From Methylobacterium nodulans ORS 2060 (lineage in GTDB: Bacteria > Pseudomonadota > Alphaproteobacteria > Rhizobiales > Beijerinckiaceae): a DNA stretch of 64,000 nucleotides. Positions 50,815 to 59,720 of the stretch are shown here, piece by piece (position 1 is the stretch's first letter; the number at the start of each line of letters is the position of its first letter). The stretch is taken from positions 3,189,501 through 3,253,500 of the forward strand of contig NC_011894.1 of assembly GCF_000022085.1 (NCBI RefSeq), given 5' to 3'. The notes under the pieces are model-generated. The model made no database searches. It saw nothing but the letters and a program-made list of their open reading frames with translations, and was not told the origin of the DNA. Made by a program: the position numbers and the translations under genes.

Positions 50815-53019
50815 ATGATCCAACAGCCCTCTCCCTGCTTCGGGGAGCGCACGAGACGATCGTCGGTGCGCCTCCGGCGCAGGCCGCACTGGGTGCTCGC
50901 GGCGGCCGTGGCCGTCGGCGCGCCCGGGTCGGATGCGTTCGCGGAGGAATCGACCATCGCCCTGGAGGAGGTGGTGGTGGAGGGGCGCGGGCCCGGCGCC
51001 CCGACAGCGGCCTCGGGCGCGATCAGCCTGATCGGCCCGACACCCGGTTTCCGCGCCGATCGGGCGGTGAGCAGCACCAAGACCGACACGTCGCAGCGCG
51101 ACGTGCCGCAGGTCGTCACCGTCGCCCCGCGCGAGGTCATCACGGATCTCGCCGCCACCCGCGTCGACCGCGTCTTCAACTACACGCCGGGCGTGGCGCA
51201 GCAGAACAATTTCGGCGGCCTGACCCTGTTCAGCTACGCGGTGCGCGGGGTGGCCACCTCGGAGATCTACAAGAACGGCTTCCCGCTCAACCGCGGCTAT
51301 CCGCCCCCGCCCGACACCCAGAACGTCGAGCGGATCGAGGTGCTCAAGGGGCCGGGCGGCGGCCTGTTCGGCCGCAGCGACCCGGGCGGGCTCGTCAACA
51401 TCATCACCAAGCAGCCGACGGCCGAGCGCTTCGTCGAGATGGGCGGCCTGTGGGGCTCCTTCGAGCAGGTCCGCGGCACCCTCGATGCGGGCGGCGCGCT
51501 CAACGAGGAGGGGACGCTCCTCTATCGCCTCAACCTCGCGGCCGGGCGCCAGAACAGCTTTCGTGATTTCGTCGACGGCGACCGGCTCCTCGTCGCCCCG
51601 GTGCTGAGCTGGCAGGTCACGCCCGATACCAGGATCACGGTCGAGACCGAGTTCCTGCGCAACCGCGTCGTCTTCGACCGCGGCGTGATCGCGATCAACC
51701 GGCAGCTCGGCTTCCTGCCGATCTCCCGCTTCCTCGGCGAGCCGGGCCAGAGCGTGAACCAGTCCTCCGACGCGATGCAGGTGCGCGTCGACCACCGCTT
51801 CGACGCCGACTGGCAGATGCGGCTCGCCACCTACCTCAACACCGGCTCGCTGGTGGGCGAGGCCGCCGAGGTCCGCGCCATCGCGGCCGATAACCGCACG
51901 GTCTCCCGCGACCGCAACTTCCGCGACTACCGCTGGGACGTGGCGATCGGCCAGGCCGAACTCGTCGGGCGCTTCGACACCGGCGGGATCGGCCACACCC
52001 TGCTCCTCGGCTTCGAGCGCGAGAGCACCGACAGCCGCACCGTGTCTCCCCGCTCGAACTTCCGCCAGAGCCCCTACGCCCTCGACATCTATGCGCCCGT
52101 CTACGGCCAGGCGCGGCCGCCGCTGACGATCCCGCGCAACACCCTGGAGCGGGTGACCAACACCGCACTCTACGCGCAGGACCAGATCGTGCTGAGCCCT
52201 GAGTGGAAGGCGCTCCTCGGCGTGAGGTTCGACTTCTTCGAACAGTCCTTCCTGGAGCGCGTCCCGCGCGGCCTGACCGAGCAGTCGCGGGTCGCCGCGA
52301 CGCCGCGGGCGGGCCTCGTCTACCAGCCGCTGCCGGACCTCGCCCTCTACGCCAATGTCGGCACGAGCTTCCGGCCGAATATCGGGGTCGATGCGGCGGC
52401 GGCCGCGCGCTCCGGCCCGTTCGAGCCCGAGACCGGCCTCGGCTACGAGGTGGGCGCGAAGCTCGACCTCTTCGGCGGAGCCCTGAACCTCACAAGCGCG
52501 GCGTTCCGGGTCGAGCGCGAGAACGTGCTCACCCCCGATCCCGCCAACAGCGGCTTCTCGCTCGCGGCGGGTGCGGTGCGCAGTCAGGGCTTCGAGCTGA
52601 CCGCGGCCGGCCAGCTCTCGCCGGAGCTGAAGATCCTGGCGGGCTACGTCTACGCCGACGCGGTGGTGACGAAGGACAACGTGCTGCCGGTGGGCGCAGC
52701 CCTCATCAACGTGCCGCGGCACAGCGGCAGCCTGCTCGCGGTCTACGAGGTGCAGGAGGGGCCTTGGAAGGGGCTCGGGGTCGGCGCCGGCCTGCGCGGG
52801 GTCGGCGCGCGGGCGGGGGACGCGGCCGGCACCGGTTTCACCCTGCCGGCCTACGTCGCGGCCGACGCGCTGGCCTACTACCGCTACGAGAACGTCCGCT
52901 TCGGCCTCAACGTCGAGAACGTGTTCGACACCACCTATTACGAGAGTTCGCTCAACGTGTTCCGGGTCTATCCGGGCTCGCCGCGGCGCGTCACCGGCAC
53001 CCTGACGGTGCGGTTCTGA
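50815..53019 (+). CDS. TonB-dependent outer-membrane receptor under B12 riboswitch control
   Basis: I chose ATG 50815; a TTG at 50779 is the alternative and neither has a strong ribosome site. The 734-residue protein has a signal peptide (HWVLAAAVAVGAPGSDAFAE). The plug domain follows (DVPQVVTVAPREVITDLAAT, RIEVLKGPGGGLFGRSDPGG, LVNIITKQPTAERF). A 22-strand barrel ends VYPGSPRRVTGTLTVRF with terminal Phe. The sequence resembles FpvA/FhuE-type siderophore receptors, yet the cobalamin riboswitch in front argues that it imports cobalamin, another corrinoid or a B12-sparing nutrient. Needs TonB-ExbBD, not seen here. Confidence 0.9.
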   Translation: MIQQPSPCFGERTRRSSVRLRRRPHWVLAAAVAVGAPGSDAFAEESTIALEEVVVEGRGPGAPTAASGAISLIGPTPGFRADRAVSSTKTDTSQRDVPQVVTVAPREVITDLAATRVDRVFNYTPGVAQQNNFGGLTLFSYAVRGVATSEIYKNGFPLNRGYPPPPDTQNVERIEVLKGPGGGLFGRSDPGGLVNIITKQPTAERFVEMGGLWGSFEQVRGTLDAGGALNEEGTLLYRLNLAAGRQNSFRDFVDGDRLLVAPVLSWQVTPDTRITVETEFLRNRVVFDRGVIAINRQLGFLPISRFLGEPGQSVNQSSDAMQVRVDHRFDADWQMRLATYLNTGSLVGEAAEVRAIAADNRTVSRDRNFRDYRWDVAIGQAELVGRFDTGGIGHTLLLGFERESTDSRTVSPRSNFRQSPYALDIYAPVYGQARPPLTIPRNTLERVTNTALYAQDQIVLSPEWKALLGVRFDFFEQSFLERVPRGLTEQSRVAATPRAGLVYQPLPDLALYANVGTSFRPNIGVDAAAAARSGPFEPETGLGYEVGAKLDLFGGALNLTSAAFRVERENVLTPDPANSGFSLAAGAVRSQGFELTAAGQLSPELKILAGYVYADAVVTKDNVLPVGAALINVPRHSGSLLAVYEVQEGPWKGLGVGAGLRGVGARAGDAAGTGFTLPAYVAADALAYYRYENVRFGLNVENVFDTTYYESSLNVFRVYPGSPRRVTGTLTVRF

Positions 53020-53291
53020 TGGCGATCCGCCTAGCCTTCGACGCCTACGACGCGGTGCCGGTCTTCCGGACCTCCCTCGGCCCAGCGGCGGCCGAGCGGC
53101 AGGCGCTCCTCGCGCTGGAGCGCTCCCCGCCGAAGTGGATGCCGGTTCGACGTCAGGGAGCGCGAAAAATCAAAGACTTGGGAGCCGTGCCGGTTTCGGT
53201 TGAAACGGGCACGGCTCCAGTCGGCCTGCTGGCGAGCGGCCTCGCCCTCGCGTCGGTCACCCACCGCCGGCTCGTGCGATGGCCCGCGTGA
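53019..53291 (+). CDS. Short ORF coupled to the receptor, extended through a RIME-like repeat
   Basis: ATG 53019 overlaps the receptor stop by one base. The first 33 residues (MAIRLAFDAYDAVPVFRTSL, GPAAAERQALLAL) look like a real coding start. From 53115 the frame passes through a RIME-like repeat, so residues 33-68 are repeat-encoded. The tail LLASGLALASVTHRRLVRW may be the original continuation or chance. I do not recognise it; it may be an interrupted gene. Confidence 0.4.
   Translation: MAIRLAFDAYDAVPVFRTSLGPAAAERQALLALERSPPKWMPVRRQGARKIKDLGAVPVSVETGTAPVGLLASGLALASVTHRRLVRWPA
53115..53220. repeat. RIME-like palindromic element
   Basis: The element begins CTGGAGCGCTCCCCGCCGAA and ends CGGCTCCAG. 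The second half is a hairpin, GGAGCCGTGCC...GGCACGGCTCC (53181-53218), whose arm matches 30426-30465. The first half matches the reverse complement of 39985-40035. Confidence 0.6.
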
Positions 53292-53578
53292 CGCGCCCCG
53301 TGGACCGTGGGACGTCCCGGCTCGCGCAGCAGGACGACCCGGCGACGCGCGCCGGGCGGGGCGAGGCCGGGCGGCACGCCTCGGCCGCCCGGGCGCGTCG
53401 CTACCGGCTCGCCCTCGCGCCGGTTCTGACCGAGGTCGTGGCCGAGGCCGGACGAACGGCGAGCGGCATTGCCGCGCGGCTGACCGAGCGCGGCGTCGCC
53501 AAGCCTCGCGGTGGAACTGTCTGGACACCCGCGGATGTGCGCAAGCTCCTGCGTCGGCTCGCGGCGGAGAAGCCCTGA
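53279..53578 (+). CDS. Small protein with a serine-recombinase 'Recombinase'-type domain fragment
   Basis: The 99-residue protein has a disordered N-terminus and a C-terminal segment TASGIAARLTERGVAKPRGG-TVWTPADVRKLLRRL. This corresponds to the Pfam Recombinase domain that follows the catalytic resolvase domain in large serine recombinases. The catalytic part is absent, so it is a stand-alone DNA-binding-like fragment or a remnant. It overlaps the start of the next gene (TGATG), so it may be co-translated with it. Confidence 0.55.
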   Translation: MARVTRPVDRGTSRLAQQDDPATRAGRGEAGRHASAARARRYRLALAPVLTEVVAEAGRTASGIAARLTERGVAKPRGGTVWTPADVRKLLRRLAAEKP

Positions 53579-54741
53579 TGAGATCCTCGGACACCACACC
53601 CCTGGCGGGCGAACGCAGCCGCATCGGCTCGATCGATGCTCTGCGCGGCCTCGTGATGCTGCTGATGCTCGTCGACCACGTGCGGGAGTTCTTCTACCTG
53701 CACGCTCAGGTCCGCGACCCGGTCGACCTGTCCGTCACGCCGCCGGACCTGTTCCTGACCCGGGCCGCCTCGCACCTCTGCGCGCCGGTCTTCATCCTTC
53801 TGACCGGCCTGTCGGCGAGCCTCTACGCGGCGAAGCACGACAGCCCTCGCGCGGCCTCCGCCTTCCTCTTGAAGCGCGGGATCCTCCTCGTCCTGCTGGA
53901 GGTGACGCTAGTGAACCTCGCCTGGACGCGCAACCTGCTGCCGCCGGTCCTCTACCTGCAGGTGATCTGGGCGATCGGCCTCAGCATGGTGGCGCTCGCC
54001 GGCATCCTATGGCTGCCGCGGGCCGTGCTCCTTGCCGTCTCTCTCGCACTCATGCTGGGGCACAACCTGCTCGACGCGGTCGTTCTCACCCCGGACCAGC
54101 CGGGCTTCGCCCTGTGGTCGATCCTGCATCAGCGCGGGCTCGTCCCGCTGCCCTGGGGCGCGGCGCGCACCTCCTACCCGGTGCTGCCCTGGATCGGCGT
54201 CATCGGTGCAGGCTATGCCCTGGGACCACTCTTCGCACGCGCCCTGCCGACCGGAGGTCGCCGTTGGCGGCTCCTCGCCCTCGGAGGGAGCGCGCTGGCC
54301 GCCTTCCTGGTGCTGCGCGGTCTCAACGGCTACGGCGATCCCGTCCCCTGGCAGCCGGGCGCGACCGCGTTCGCGACGGCTTTGTCCTTCGTCAATCTCA
54401 CGAAGTATCCGCCCTCGGCCGACTTCCTGCTCCTGACGCTCGGCGTGGGGCTCCTGCTGCTGGCCGTGTTCGAGGTGCTGCCCGCGGCCGGTCTGGGCTG
54501 GCTGCGCACCTTCGGTGGCGCGCCGCTGTTCTTCTACCTCCTGCATCTTTTCCTGTTGCGGCTGATCCACGATGGAGCGGCGGGCCTGGGCCTCGCCGGA
54601 GCCTCGGGCCGGATGGAGGCCGGCTCGCCCATGCAGGTCTGGCTGATCGCGGCCGGGCTCAGTCTCCCGCTGTTCGTGGCCTGCCGCTGGATGGTGCAGC
54701 TCAAGCGCCGCGCCGTGTGGCCGGGTCTGAGCTATCTCTGA
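53578..54741 (+). CDS. DUF1624/YeiB-like multipass membrane protein
   Basis: From ATG 53578 the 387-residue product has about ten hydrophobic segments. The opening RIGSIDALRGLVMLLMLVDH-VREFF is the heparan-alpha-glucosaminide acetyltransferase-like (DUF1624/HGSNAT) signature. LTRAASHLCAPVFILLTGLS and FGGAPLFFYLLHLFLLRLIH follow. Such proteins are thought to move acyl groups across the inner membrane. It may be expressed with the preceding ORFs. Confidence 0.82.
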   Translation: MRSSDTTPLAGERSRIGSIDALRGLVMLLMLVDHVREFFYLHAQVRDPVDLSVTPPDLFLTRAASHLCAPVFILLTGLSASLYAAKHDSPRAASAFLLKRGILLVLLEVTLVNLAWTRNLLPPVLYLQVIWAIGLSMVALAGILWLPRAVLLAVSLALMLGHNLLDAVVLTPDQPGFALWSILHQRGLVPLPWGAARTSYPVLPWIGVIGAGYALGPLFARALPTGGRRWRLLALGGSALAAFLVLRGLNGYGDPVPWQPGATAFATALSFVNLTKYPPSADFLLLTLGVGLLLLAVFEVLPAAGLGWLRTFGGAPLFFYLLHLFLLRLIHDGAAGLGLAGASGRMEAGSPMQVWLIAAGLSLPLFVACRWMVQLKRRAVWPGLSYL

Positions 54742-54843
54742 ATAAGCGCGGTCCACATGAGATCATGAGAATCCGTTATCGGAGAATCAGCCGCCTTTCG
54801 GACGGCGCCGATTGCAGTTTTGCTCATGCGTATTCCGGAAGAT

Positions 54844-54948
54844 TAGAGCATTTCCCGACGAAGCGGATCCCGGTTCGTCGCAGAAAATGCGGCACAATCA
54901 AAAAACCTGGAGCAGGGTCCGTTCCACCATGAACGGATCCTGCTCCAG
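54844..54948. repeat. RIME-like palindromic element
   Basis: A block AGAGCATTTCCCGACGAAGC, GGATCCCGGTTCGTCG and AAAATGCG is followed by the hairpin GGAGCAGGGTCCGTTC (54909-54924) with GAACGGATCCTGCTCC (54931-54946), one mismatch. This layout is widespread in Hyphomicrobiales genomes as I recall. Apart from this and the next repeat, 54742-55294 contains no gene. Confidence 0.65.
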
Positions 54949-55154
54949 CAGGCGCCAAGGTCCGGCTCCCGTCCTGCAGCGGGGACCATCCCCGCTCGAC
55001 GGGCGCCCGATGGGTCCGGACGGGGCCGCGATCACCGCGGACGGTGCAGCCGGAGCGGCCGCACGCTTCAGCGTCGCGGACCCCTTGCGGGTTGATCGTG
55101 GAAGGCCGCGGGAGCGACCAGGGAGATGCCGTGCCAGGGGCCGTCTACACCGTC

Positions 55155-55274
55155 ATACCAACGGCCCAAGATGCGGACGCATCGGGCCGTTGACCTGTCT
55201 CGAGTTGTCGATACCAAGCCAAAGGCTTGGCGAAAATTCGAGAGCGGAACCAACGGTCAAATAACCATTGGTAT
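55155..55274. repeat. Dispersed repeat with ATACCAA ends (copy 2, complete)
   Basis: The 120-bp element starts ATACCAACGG and ends CCATTGGTAT, imperfect terminal inverted repeats. It is related to 2820-2957 (inverted) and in part to 1310-1352. There is no coding capacity. Confidence 0.6.
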
Positions 55275-55294
55275 CAGGCCCGCTCAGATCGACC

Positions 55295-55648
55295 TCATCT
55301 TCTGGTCAGACGAGTCGGATCCGAACCGGCCTGCTGTTCGAGTGCCAGAATGGCGTCATCCATCTGGAGACCGTCGGCGGACAGGCTGTACTCGACGTGC
55401 AGAATCTTCCCGCCCCTCTCGACGCGCCTGACGATGCCGATGTCCTCAAGCTCCTTCAGGCGGAGAGAGAGGACACGTGCGGAGATGCGGCCGGGCAAGG
55501 CTCTGCGTAGCGCGCCGAAACGGATCGGCCCGTTGCGCCGCAAGGTCCAGATGATGTGCGCAGTCCACTCTCTGGCGAGCATTTTCACCAAGGAGTCGGC
55601 AGGACATCCAAGGCCAATACTTTCAGTTGAATTAGAGTAGCTCTGCAA
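55295..55648 (-). CDS. HxlR-family transcriptional regulator
   Basis: The 117-residue winged-helix protein has the HxlR signature: CPADSLVKMLAREWTAHIIW, TLRRNGPIRFGALRRALPG, ISARVLSLRLKELEDIGIVR and RRVERGGKILHVEYSLSADG. The N-terminal Cys15 is the position used for electrophile or redox sensing in this family. It is divergent from the isochorismatase gene run at 55945 and probably controls it. Confidence 0.9.
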   Translation of the reverse strand: MQSYSNSTESIGLGCPADSLVKMLAREWTAHIIWTLRRNGPIRFGALRRALPGRISARVLSLRLKELEDIGIVRRVERGGKILHVEYSLSADGLQMDDAILALEQQAGSDPTRLTRR

Positions 55649-55944
55649 AGACCGGTTACTCCCAGGTAACTAATGGACGCCCCGACGGCTTTGCCATAAC
55701 TAGCACTCGCCAGGCCGAAAGTCGCTGTCTTGAAGCCGCCAACGCAATCGTGCGCCGTTGCTTGCTCAGCGTGCCGCGGGTGCGAGGCTGAGATGTGAGA
55801 TGTGCCTGAGTCAAGGCGATCGACAGATGCTGTCTCGGATTCCTGCGGTCCGTCGGGGAGCTGGAGGGCAGCGCGTGCACGATCATTGGGTCAGGCGCGG
55901 TTCGAGGCTGCGAAGGTCGACAACGCGAGAGGATCAAGGAAATC

Positions 55945-56601
55945 ATGCCGATCAAAGCTACGCCGACTCCGGGGAAGCGTCTCCTCTCTCCAGCGGACCA
56001 TACGCTGATCATGATTGATTTTCAGTCGCAGATGTCATTTGCAACCAAGTCGATCGATGCGGTGGCTCTGCGCAACAACGCCGCCCTGATCTCGCGGGCT
56101 GCCGCCGGCTTCGGCGTTTCGACGGTCCTGACAACGGTCGCCGAGAAGAGCTTCTCGGGTCCGATGTTCGAGGAGATCACCTCGGCCTTTCCCGAGGAGA
56201 AGCTGCTCGACCGCACCTCCATGAACACCTGGGAGGATGCCGCCGTGGTGGCCCGGGTGTCCGAGATCGGAAAGAACAGGCTCGTCTTCGCGGGCCTGTG
56301 GACCTCTGTCTGCATCGTCGGCCCGACCCTCTCGGCGCTCGATCAGGGCTACGAAGTTTACGTGATCGCCGATGCCTGCGGCGACGTCTCCGACGAGGCG
56401 CATGAGCGCGCCATGCAGCGCATGATCCAGGCCGGCGTGCAGCCCATGACCTCGCTCCAGTACCTGCTGGAGCTGCAGCGCGACTGGGCCCGCACCGAGA
56501 CCTACGGGATGACGACCGGGATCGCCAAGACCTATGGCGGCGCCTACGGCCTCGGCATCATCTACGCCAAGTCAATGTTCGGTGCCTCCGAGGGGCACTG
56601 A
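55945..56601 (+). CDS. Isochorismatase-family (YcaC-like) hydrolase
   Basis: The 218-residue protein has the cysteine hydrolase triad context: LIMIDFQSQMSF (Asp), TTVAEKSFSGPMFEEI (Lys-bearing segment) and FAGLWTSVCIVGPTLSALDQ with the nucleophile Cys. The C-terminal extension matches YcaC-type proteins rather than nicotinamidase or isochorismatase proper. It is first of a gene run (XapX, amidohydrolase, VOC, outer-membrane channel, DUF1275) opposite an HxlR regulator. Substrate unknown; amide or carbamate hydrolysis is likely. Confidence 0.9.
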   Translation: MPIKATPTPGKRLLSPADHTLIMIDFQSQMSFATKSIDAVALRNNAALISRAAAGFGVSTVLTTVAEKSFSGPMFEEITSAFPEEKLLDRTSMNTWEDAAVVARVSEIGKNRLVFAGLWTSVCIVGPTLSALDQGYEVYVIADACGDVSDEAHERAMQRMIQAGVQPMTSLQYLLELQRDWARTETYGMTTGIAKTYGGAYGLGIIYAKSMFGASEGH

Positions 56602-56618
56602 GCGCCCGCCGCCTTGCG

Positions 56619-56852
56619 ATGCTTCCTTACCTCCTCTCCCTCGGCGCCGGCCTCGCGGTCGGCGCCGCCTACGGGCTGATCGGCGTGAAATCGCCGGCGC
56701 CGCCGATCATCGCCCTGGTCGGCCTGCTCGGCATCCTCGGCGGCGAGATGGCCGTCGCCTACTGGCGCGGCCACCCGGCCGTCCTGTCGAGCCTCCTCCA
56801 CCGCAAGAGCTTCGCGGTGGAGCGGACGCAGCCCCCGGCGCCTCCGGTCTGA
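56619..56852 (+). CDS. XapX-domain small membrane protein
   Basis: The 77-residue protein has two hydrophobic helices: LPYLLSLGAGLAVGAAYGLI and IIALVGLLGILGGEMAVAYW. The intervening GVKSPAPPIIALVGLLG loop is the XapX signature. These small proteins accompany hydrolase genes in many Proteobacteria. It is 17 bases after the isochorismatase gene. Function unknown. Confidence 0.85.
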   Translation: MLPYLLSLGAGLAVGAAYGLIGVKSPAPPIIALVGLLGILGGEMAVAYWRGHPAVLSSLLHRKSFAVERTQPPAPPV

Positions 56853-56892
56853 GGGCGCTCACCTCGACCATCCGTTCCAACAAGGAGCTTCG

Positions 56893-58782
56893 ATGAGCCC
56901 AAAAGCTCACCCCGACCTGATCCTGCGCGGCGGCCTCGTCACCACCCTCGACACCGCGAACCCAGCCGCCACAGCGGTCGCGATCGCGGACGGTGTCTTC
57001 ACGGCGGTTGGATCCGATGCCGAGGTGATGGCGCTCGCCGGGTCGGACACGCGGGTCATCGATCTGAAGGGGCGCCGGGTCCTCCCCGGCCTCATCGACA
57101 ACCACCTGCACCTCATTCGGGGCGGGCTCAACTTCAACATGGAGCTGCGCTGGGATGGGGTGCGCTCGCTCGCCGACGCGATGTCCATGCTGAAGCGGCA
57201 GGCGGCGGTGACACCGCCGCCGCAATGGGTGCGCGTGGTCGGCGGCTTCACCGAGCATCAATTCGCCGAGAAGCGCCTGCCGACTATCGAGGAGCTGAAC
57301 GCGGTCGCGCCCGAGACCCCGGTCTTCCTGCTGCACCTCTACGATCGCGCCCTGCTCAACGCGGCGGCGCTGCGGGCTGTCGGCTACACCAAGGACACGC
57401 CCGAACCGCCGGGCGGCGCGATCATGCGCGACGCGGCCGGCAACCCGACCGGGCTGCTCCTGGCCAAGCCCAACGCCGCGATCCTCTACGCGACGCTGGC
57501 CAAGGGGCCGAAGCTGCCGTTCGAATACCAGGTCAACTCGACCCGCCACTTCATGCGCGAGCTCAACCGGCTCGGCGTGACCGGTGCGATCGACGCCGGC
57601 GGCGGCTTCCAGAACTATCCCGACGACTATGCCGTCATCCAGAAGCTCGCCGATGACGGGCAACTCACGATCCGCCTCGCCTACAACCTCTTCACGCAGA
57701 AGCCGAAGGCCGAAAAAGAGGATTTTCTCGCCTGGACCCAATCGTCCCGCTACAAGCAGGGCGACGATTACTTCCGCCACAACGGGGCGGGCGAGATGCT
57801 GGTGTTCTCGGCGGCCGACTTCGAGGATTTCCGCCAGCCCCGTCCCGACATGGTCCCCGAGATGGAGGGCGAGCTCGAAGGCGTCGTGCGCGTGCTCGCC
57901 GAGAACCGCTGGCCCTGGCGGCTGCACGCCACCTACGACGAGACTATCAGCCGGGCCCTCGACGTGTTCGAGCGCGTGAATCAGGACATCCCGCTCGAAG
58001 GCCTGAACTGGTTCTTCGACCATGCCGAGACGATCTCGGAGGCCTCGATCGACCGCATCGCCGCGCTCGGCGGCGGCATCGCCGTCCAGCACCGGATGGC
58101 CTATCAGGGCGAGTACTTCGTCGAGCGCTACGGGCATGGCGCCGCCGCGGCGACGCCGCCGGTCGCCCGGATGCTGGAGAAGGGCGTCCCGGTCTCCGCC
58201 GGCACGGATGCGACGCGCGTCGCCTCGTACAACCCGTGGGTCTCCCTGTCCTGGCTGGTCACCGGCAGGACGGTGGGCGGGATGCAGCTCTACCCGCGCC
58301 GCAACTGCCTCGACCGTGAGACGGCGCTGCGGCTATGGACCGAGAAGGTGACCTGGTTCTCGAACGAGGAGGGCCGCAAGGGCCAGATCGCCGTGGGCCA
58401 GCTCGCCGACCTGATCGTTCCGGACCGCGACTACTTCGCCTGCGCCGAAGCCGAGATCGCGGACACGACCAGCGACCTGACGGTCGTGGGGGGCAAGGTG
58501 GTGTACGCCGCCGGGATCTTCGCTCCCCTCGACGAGAGTGCCCCTCCCCCGGCCATGCCGGACTGGTCGCCCGTCCGCACCTTCAGGGGCTACGGCGCCT
58601 GGGGCGAGCGTCCCGGCCCCGCCGAAGCGGTGCTCGCGCGCGAGGCGAGCGCGTCCTGCGGCTGCGCCAGCGCCTGCGGGCTGCACGGCCACGCCCACGC
58701 CACCGCGTGGTCGGCGAAGCTGCCGATAGCGGATCTCAAGAGCTTCTGGGGCGCTCTCGGCTGCGCCTGCTGGGCGGTCTGA
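56893..58782 (+). CDS. YtcJ-like amidohydrolase with Cys/His-rich C-terminal tail
   Basis: This 629-residue metal-dependent hydrolase has the HxH metal motif VLPGLIDNHLHLIRGGLNFN and later metal ligands in WRLHATYDETISRALDVFER, WFFDHAETISEASIDR and PVSAGTDATRVASYNPW. The N-terminal DLILRGGLVTTLDTANPAAT is typical of the YtcJ/amidohydrolase_3 group. The C-terminal 50 residues are unusual: SASCGCASACGLHGHAHATA and GALGCACWAV, with six Cys and several His, not part of the usual fold. Substrate unknown. Confidence 0.9.
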   Translation: MSPKAHPDLILRGGLVTTLDTANPAATAVAIADGVFTAVGSDAEVMALAGSDTRVIDLKGRRVLPGLIDNHLHLIRGGLNFNMELRWDGVRSLADAMSMLKRQAAVTPPPQWVRVVGGFTEHQFAEKRLPTIEELNAVAPETPVFLLHLYDRALLNAAALRAVGYTKDTPEPPGGAIMRDAAGNPTGLLLAKPNAAILYATLAKGPKLPFEYQVNSTRHFMRELNRLGVTGAIDAGGGFQNYPDDYAVIQKLADDGQLTIRLAYNLFTQKPKAEKEDFLAWTQSSRYKQGDDYFRHNGAGEMLVFSAADFEDFRQPRPDMVPEMEGELEGVVRVLAENRWPWRLHATYDETISRALDVFERVNQDIPLEGLNWFFDHAETISEASIDRIAALGGGIAVQHRMAYQGEYFVERYGHGAAAATPPVARMLEKGVPVSAGTDATRVASYNPWVSLSWLVTGRTVGGMQLYPRRNCLDRETALRLWTEKVTWFSNEEGRKGQIAVGQLADLIVPDRDYFACAEAEIADTTSDLTVVGGKVVYAAGIFAPLDESAPPPAMPDWSPVRTFRGYGAWGERPGPAEAVLAREASASCGCASACGLHGHAHATAWSAKLPIADLKSFWGALGCACWAV

Positions 58783-58823
58783 TGGCGGCCGCCCGTCACC
58801 GGAGCATGAGCCTGGAGGTCATC

Positions 58824-59720
58824 ATGATGCGTTCACTCGCCGCAGCCGCAGCTCTGTGGGCCGCCCTCGCCGCCGTGGGTCCGGCGCAGGCTGGGGCCGA
58901 GGCGGCGGTCGCCGTCGCACCGCAATATGACACGACCCACGTCTACGTGGCGCCTGAGGATGTCGATCGCTTCGTGCAGAGCTTCATCGCCACCTTCGGC
59001 GGCCGCAGCACCAAGCAGGTTGTCGCGACCGTGACGCCGACGCCCTCCAGCACCACCTCGCAGCTCATCCAGACGCCGGTCGGCACGGTCTCGCTGTTCG
59101 GCTTCACCACGCCGATCCCTTACCCGTTCGGAACCGAGCGGACCGGCTATCTCGTCACCGACATGGACGCGGCGATCAAGGCCGCGCGCGCGGCCGGCGC
59201 CGCCGTGATCGTCCAGACCTTCCCCGATCCGATCGGGCGCGACGCCGTCATCCAGTGGCCCGGCGGCGTCAACATGCAGTTCTACTGGCACACGACGAAG
59301 CCGGATTACGCGCCCTTCGCGACCGTGCCCGAGAACCGCGTCTACGTCTCGCCGGACAGTGTCGAGGCGTTCGTGGCGAGTTTCCGCACCTTCTCGCACG
59401 GCCGCGTGGTGTCGGACGACGCGAAGGCGCCCGGCATCGAGATCGGCCGCCCAAGCGACAGCTACCGGCGGCTGCGCCTCGCGTCCGACTTCGGCCGCAT
59501 GACCGTTCTCGTGACGGACGGGCACCTGCCCTATCCGTACGGCCACGAGACGACAGGGTACGAGGTCGCCGACCTCGGAGCCACCCTTGCCAAGGCGAAG
59601 GCGGCCGGAGTGAGCGTGCTCGTCGAGCCCTATGCGGCTGGCGATCGGACTGCGGCCATCGTCCGGTTCCCCGGCGGGTACGTCGCGGAAATCCATCAGC
59701 TCGGCGCGAAGGCGCCGTGA
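58824..59720 (+). CDS. Exported VOC/glyoxalase-like protein
   Basis: GGAGG precedes ATG 58824 at five bases. The 298-residue protein has a signal peptide (RSLAAAAALWAALAAVGPAQA) and two VOC-type modules: DTTHVYVAPEDVDRFVQSFI, TGYLVTDMDAAIKAARAAGA, then ENRVYVSPDSVEAFVASFRT and TGYEVADLGATLAKAKAAGV. VOC proteins bind a metal and modify small substrates; a periplasmic location is uncommon. Its stop overlaps the next start. Confidence 0.82.
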   Translation: MMRSLAAAAALWAALAAVGPAQAGAEAAVAVAPQYDTTHVYVAPEDVDRFVQSFIATFGGRSTKQVVATVTPTPSSTTSQLIQTPVGTVSLFGFTTPIPYPFGTERTGYLVTDMDAAIKAARAAGAAVIVQTFPDPIGRDAVIQWPGGVNMQFYWHTTKPDYAPFATVPENRVYVSPDSVEAFVASFRTFSHGRVVSDDAKAPGIEIGRPSDSYRRLRLASDFGRMTVLVTDGHLPYPYGHETTGYEVADLGATLAKAKAAGVSVLVEPYAAGDRTAAIVRFPGGYVAEIHQLGAKAP

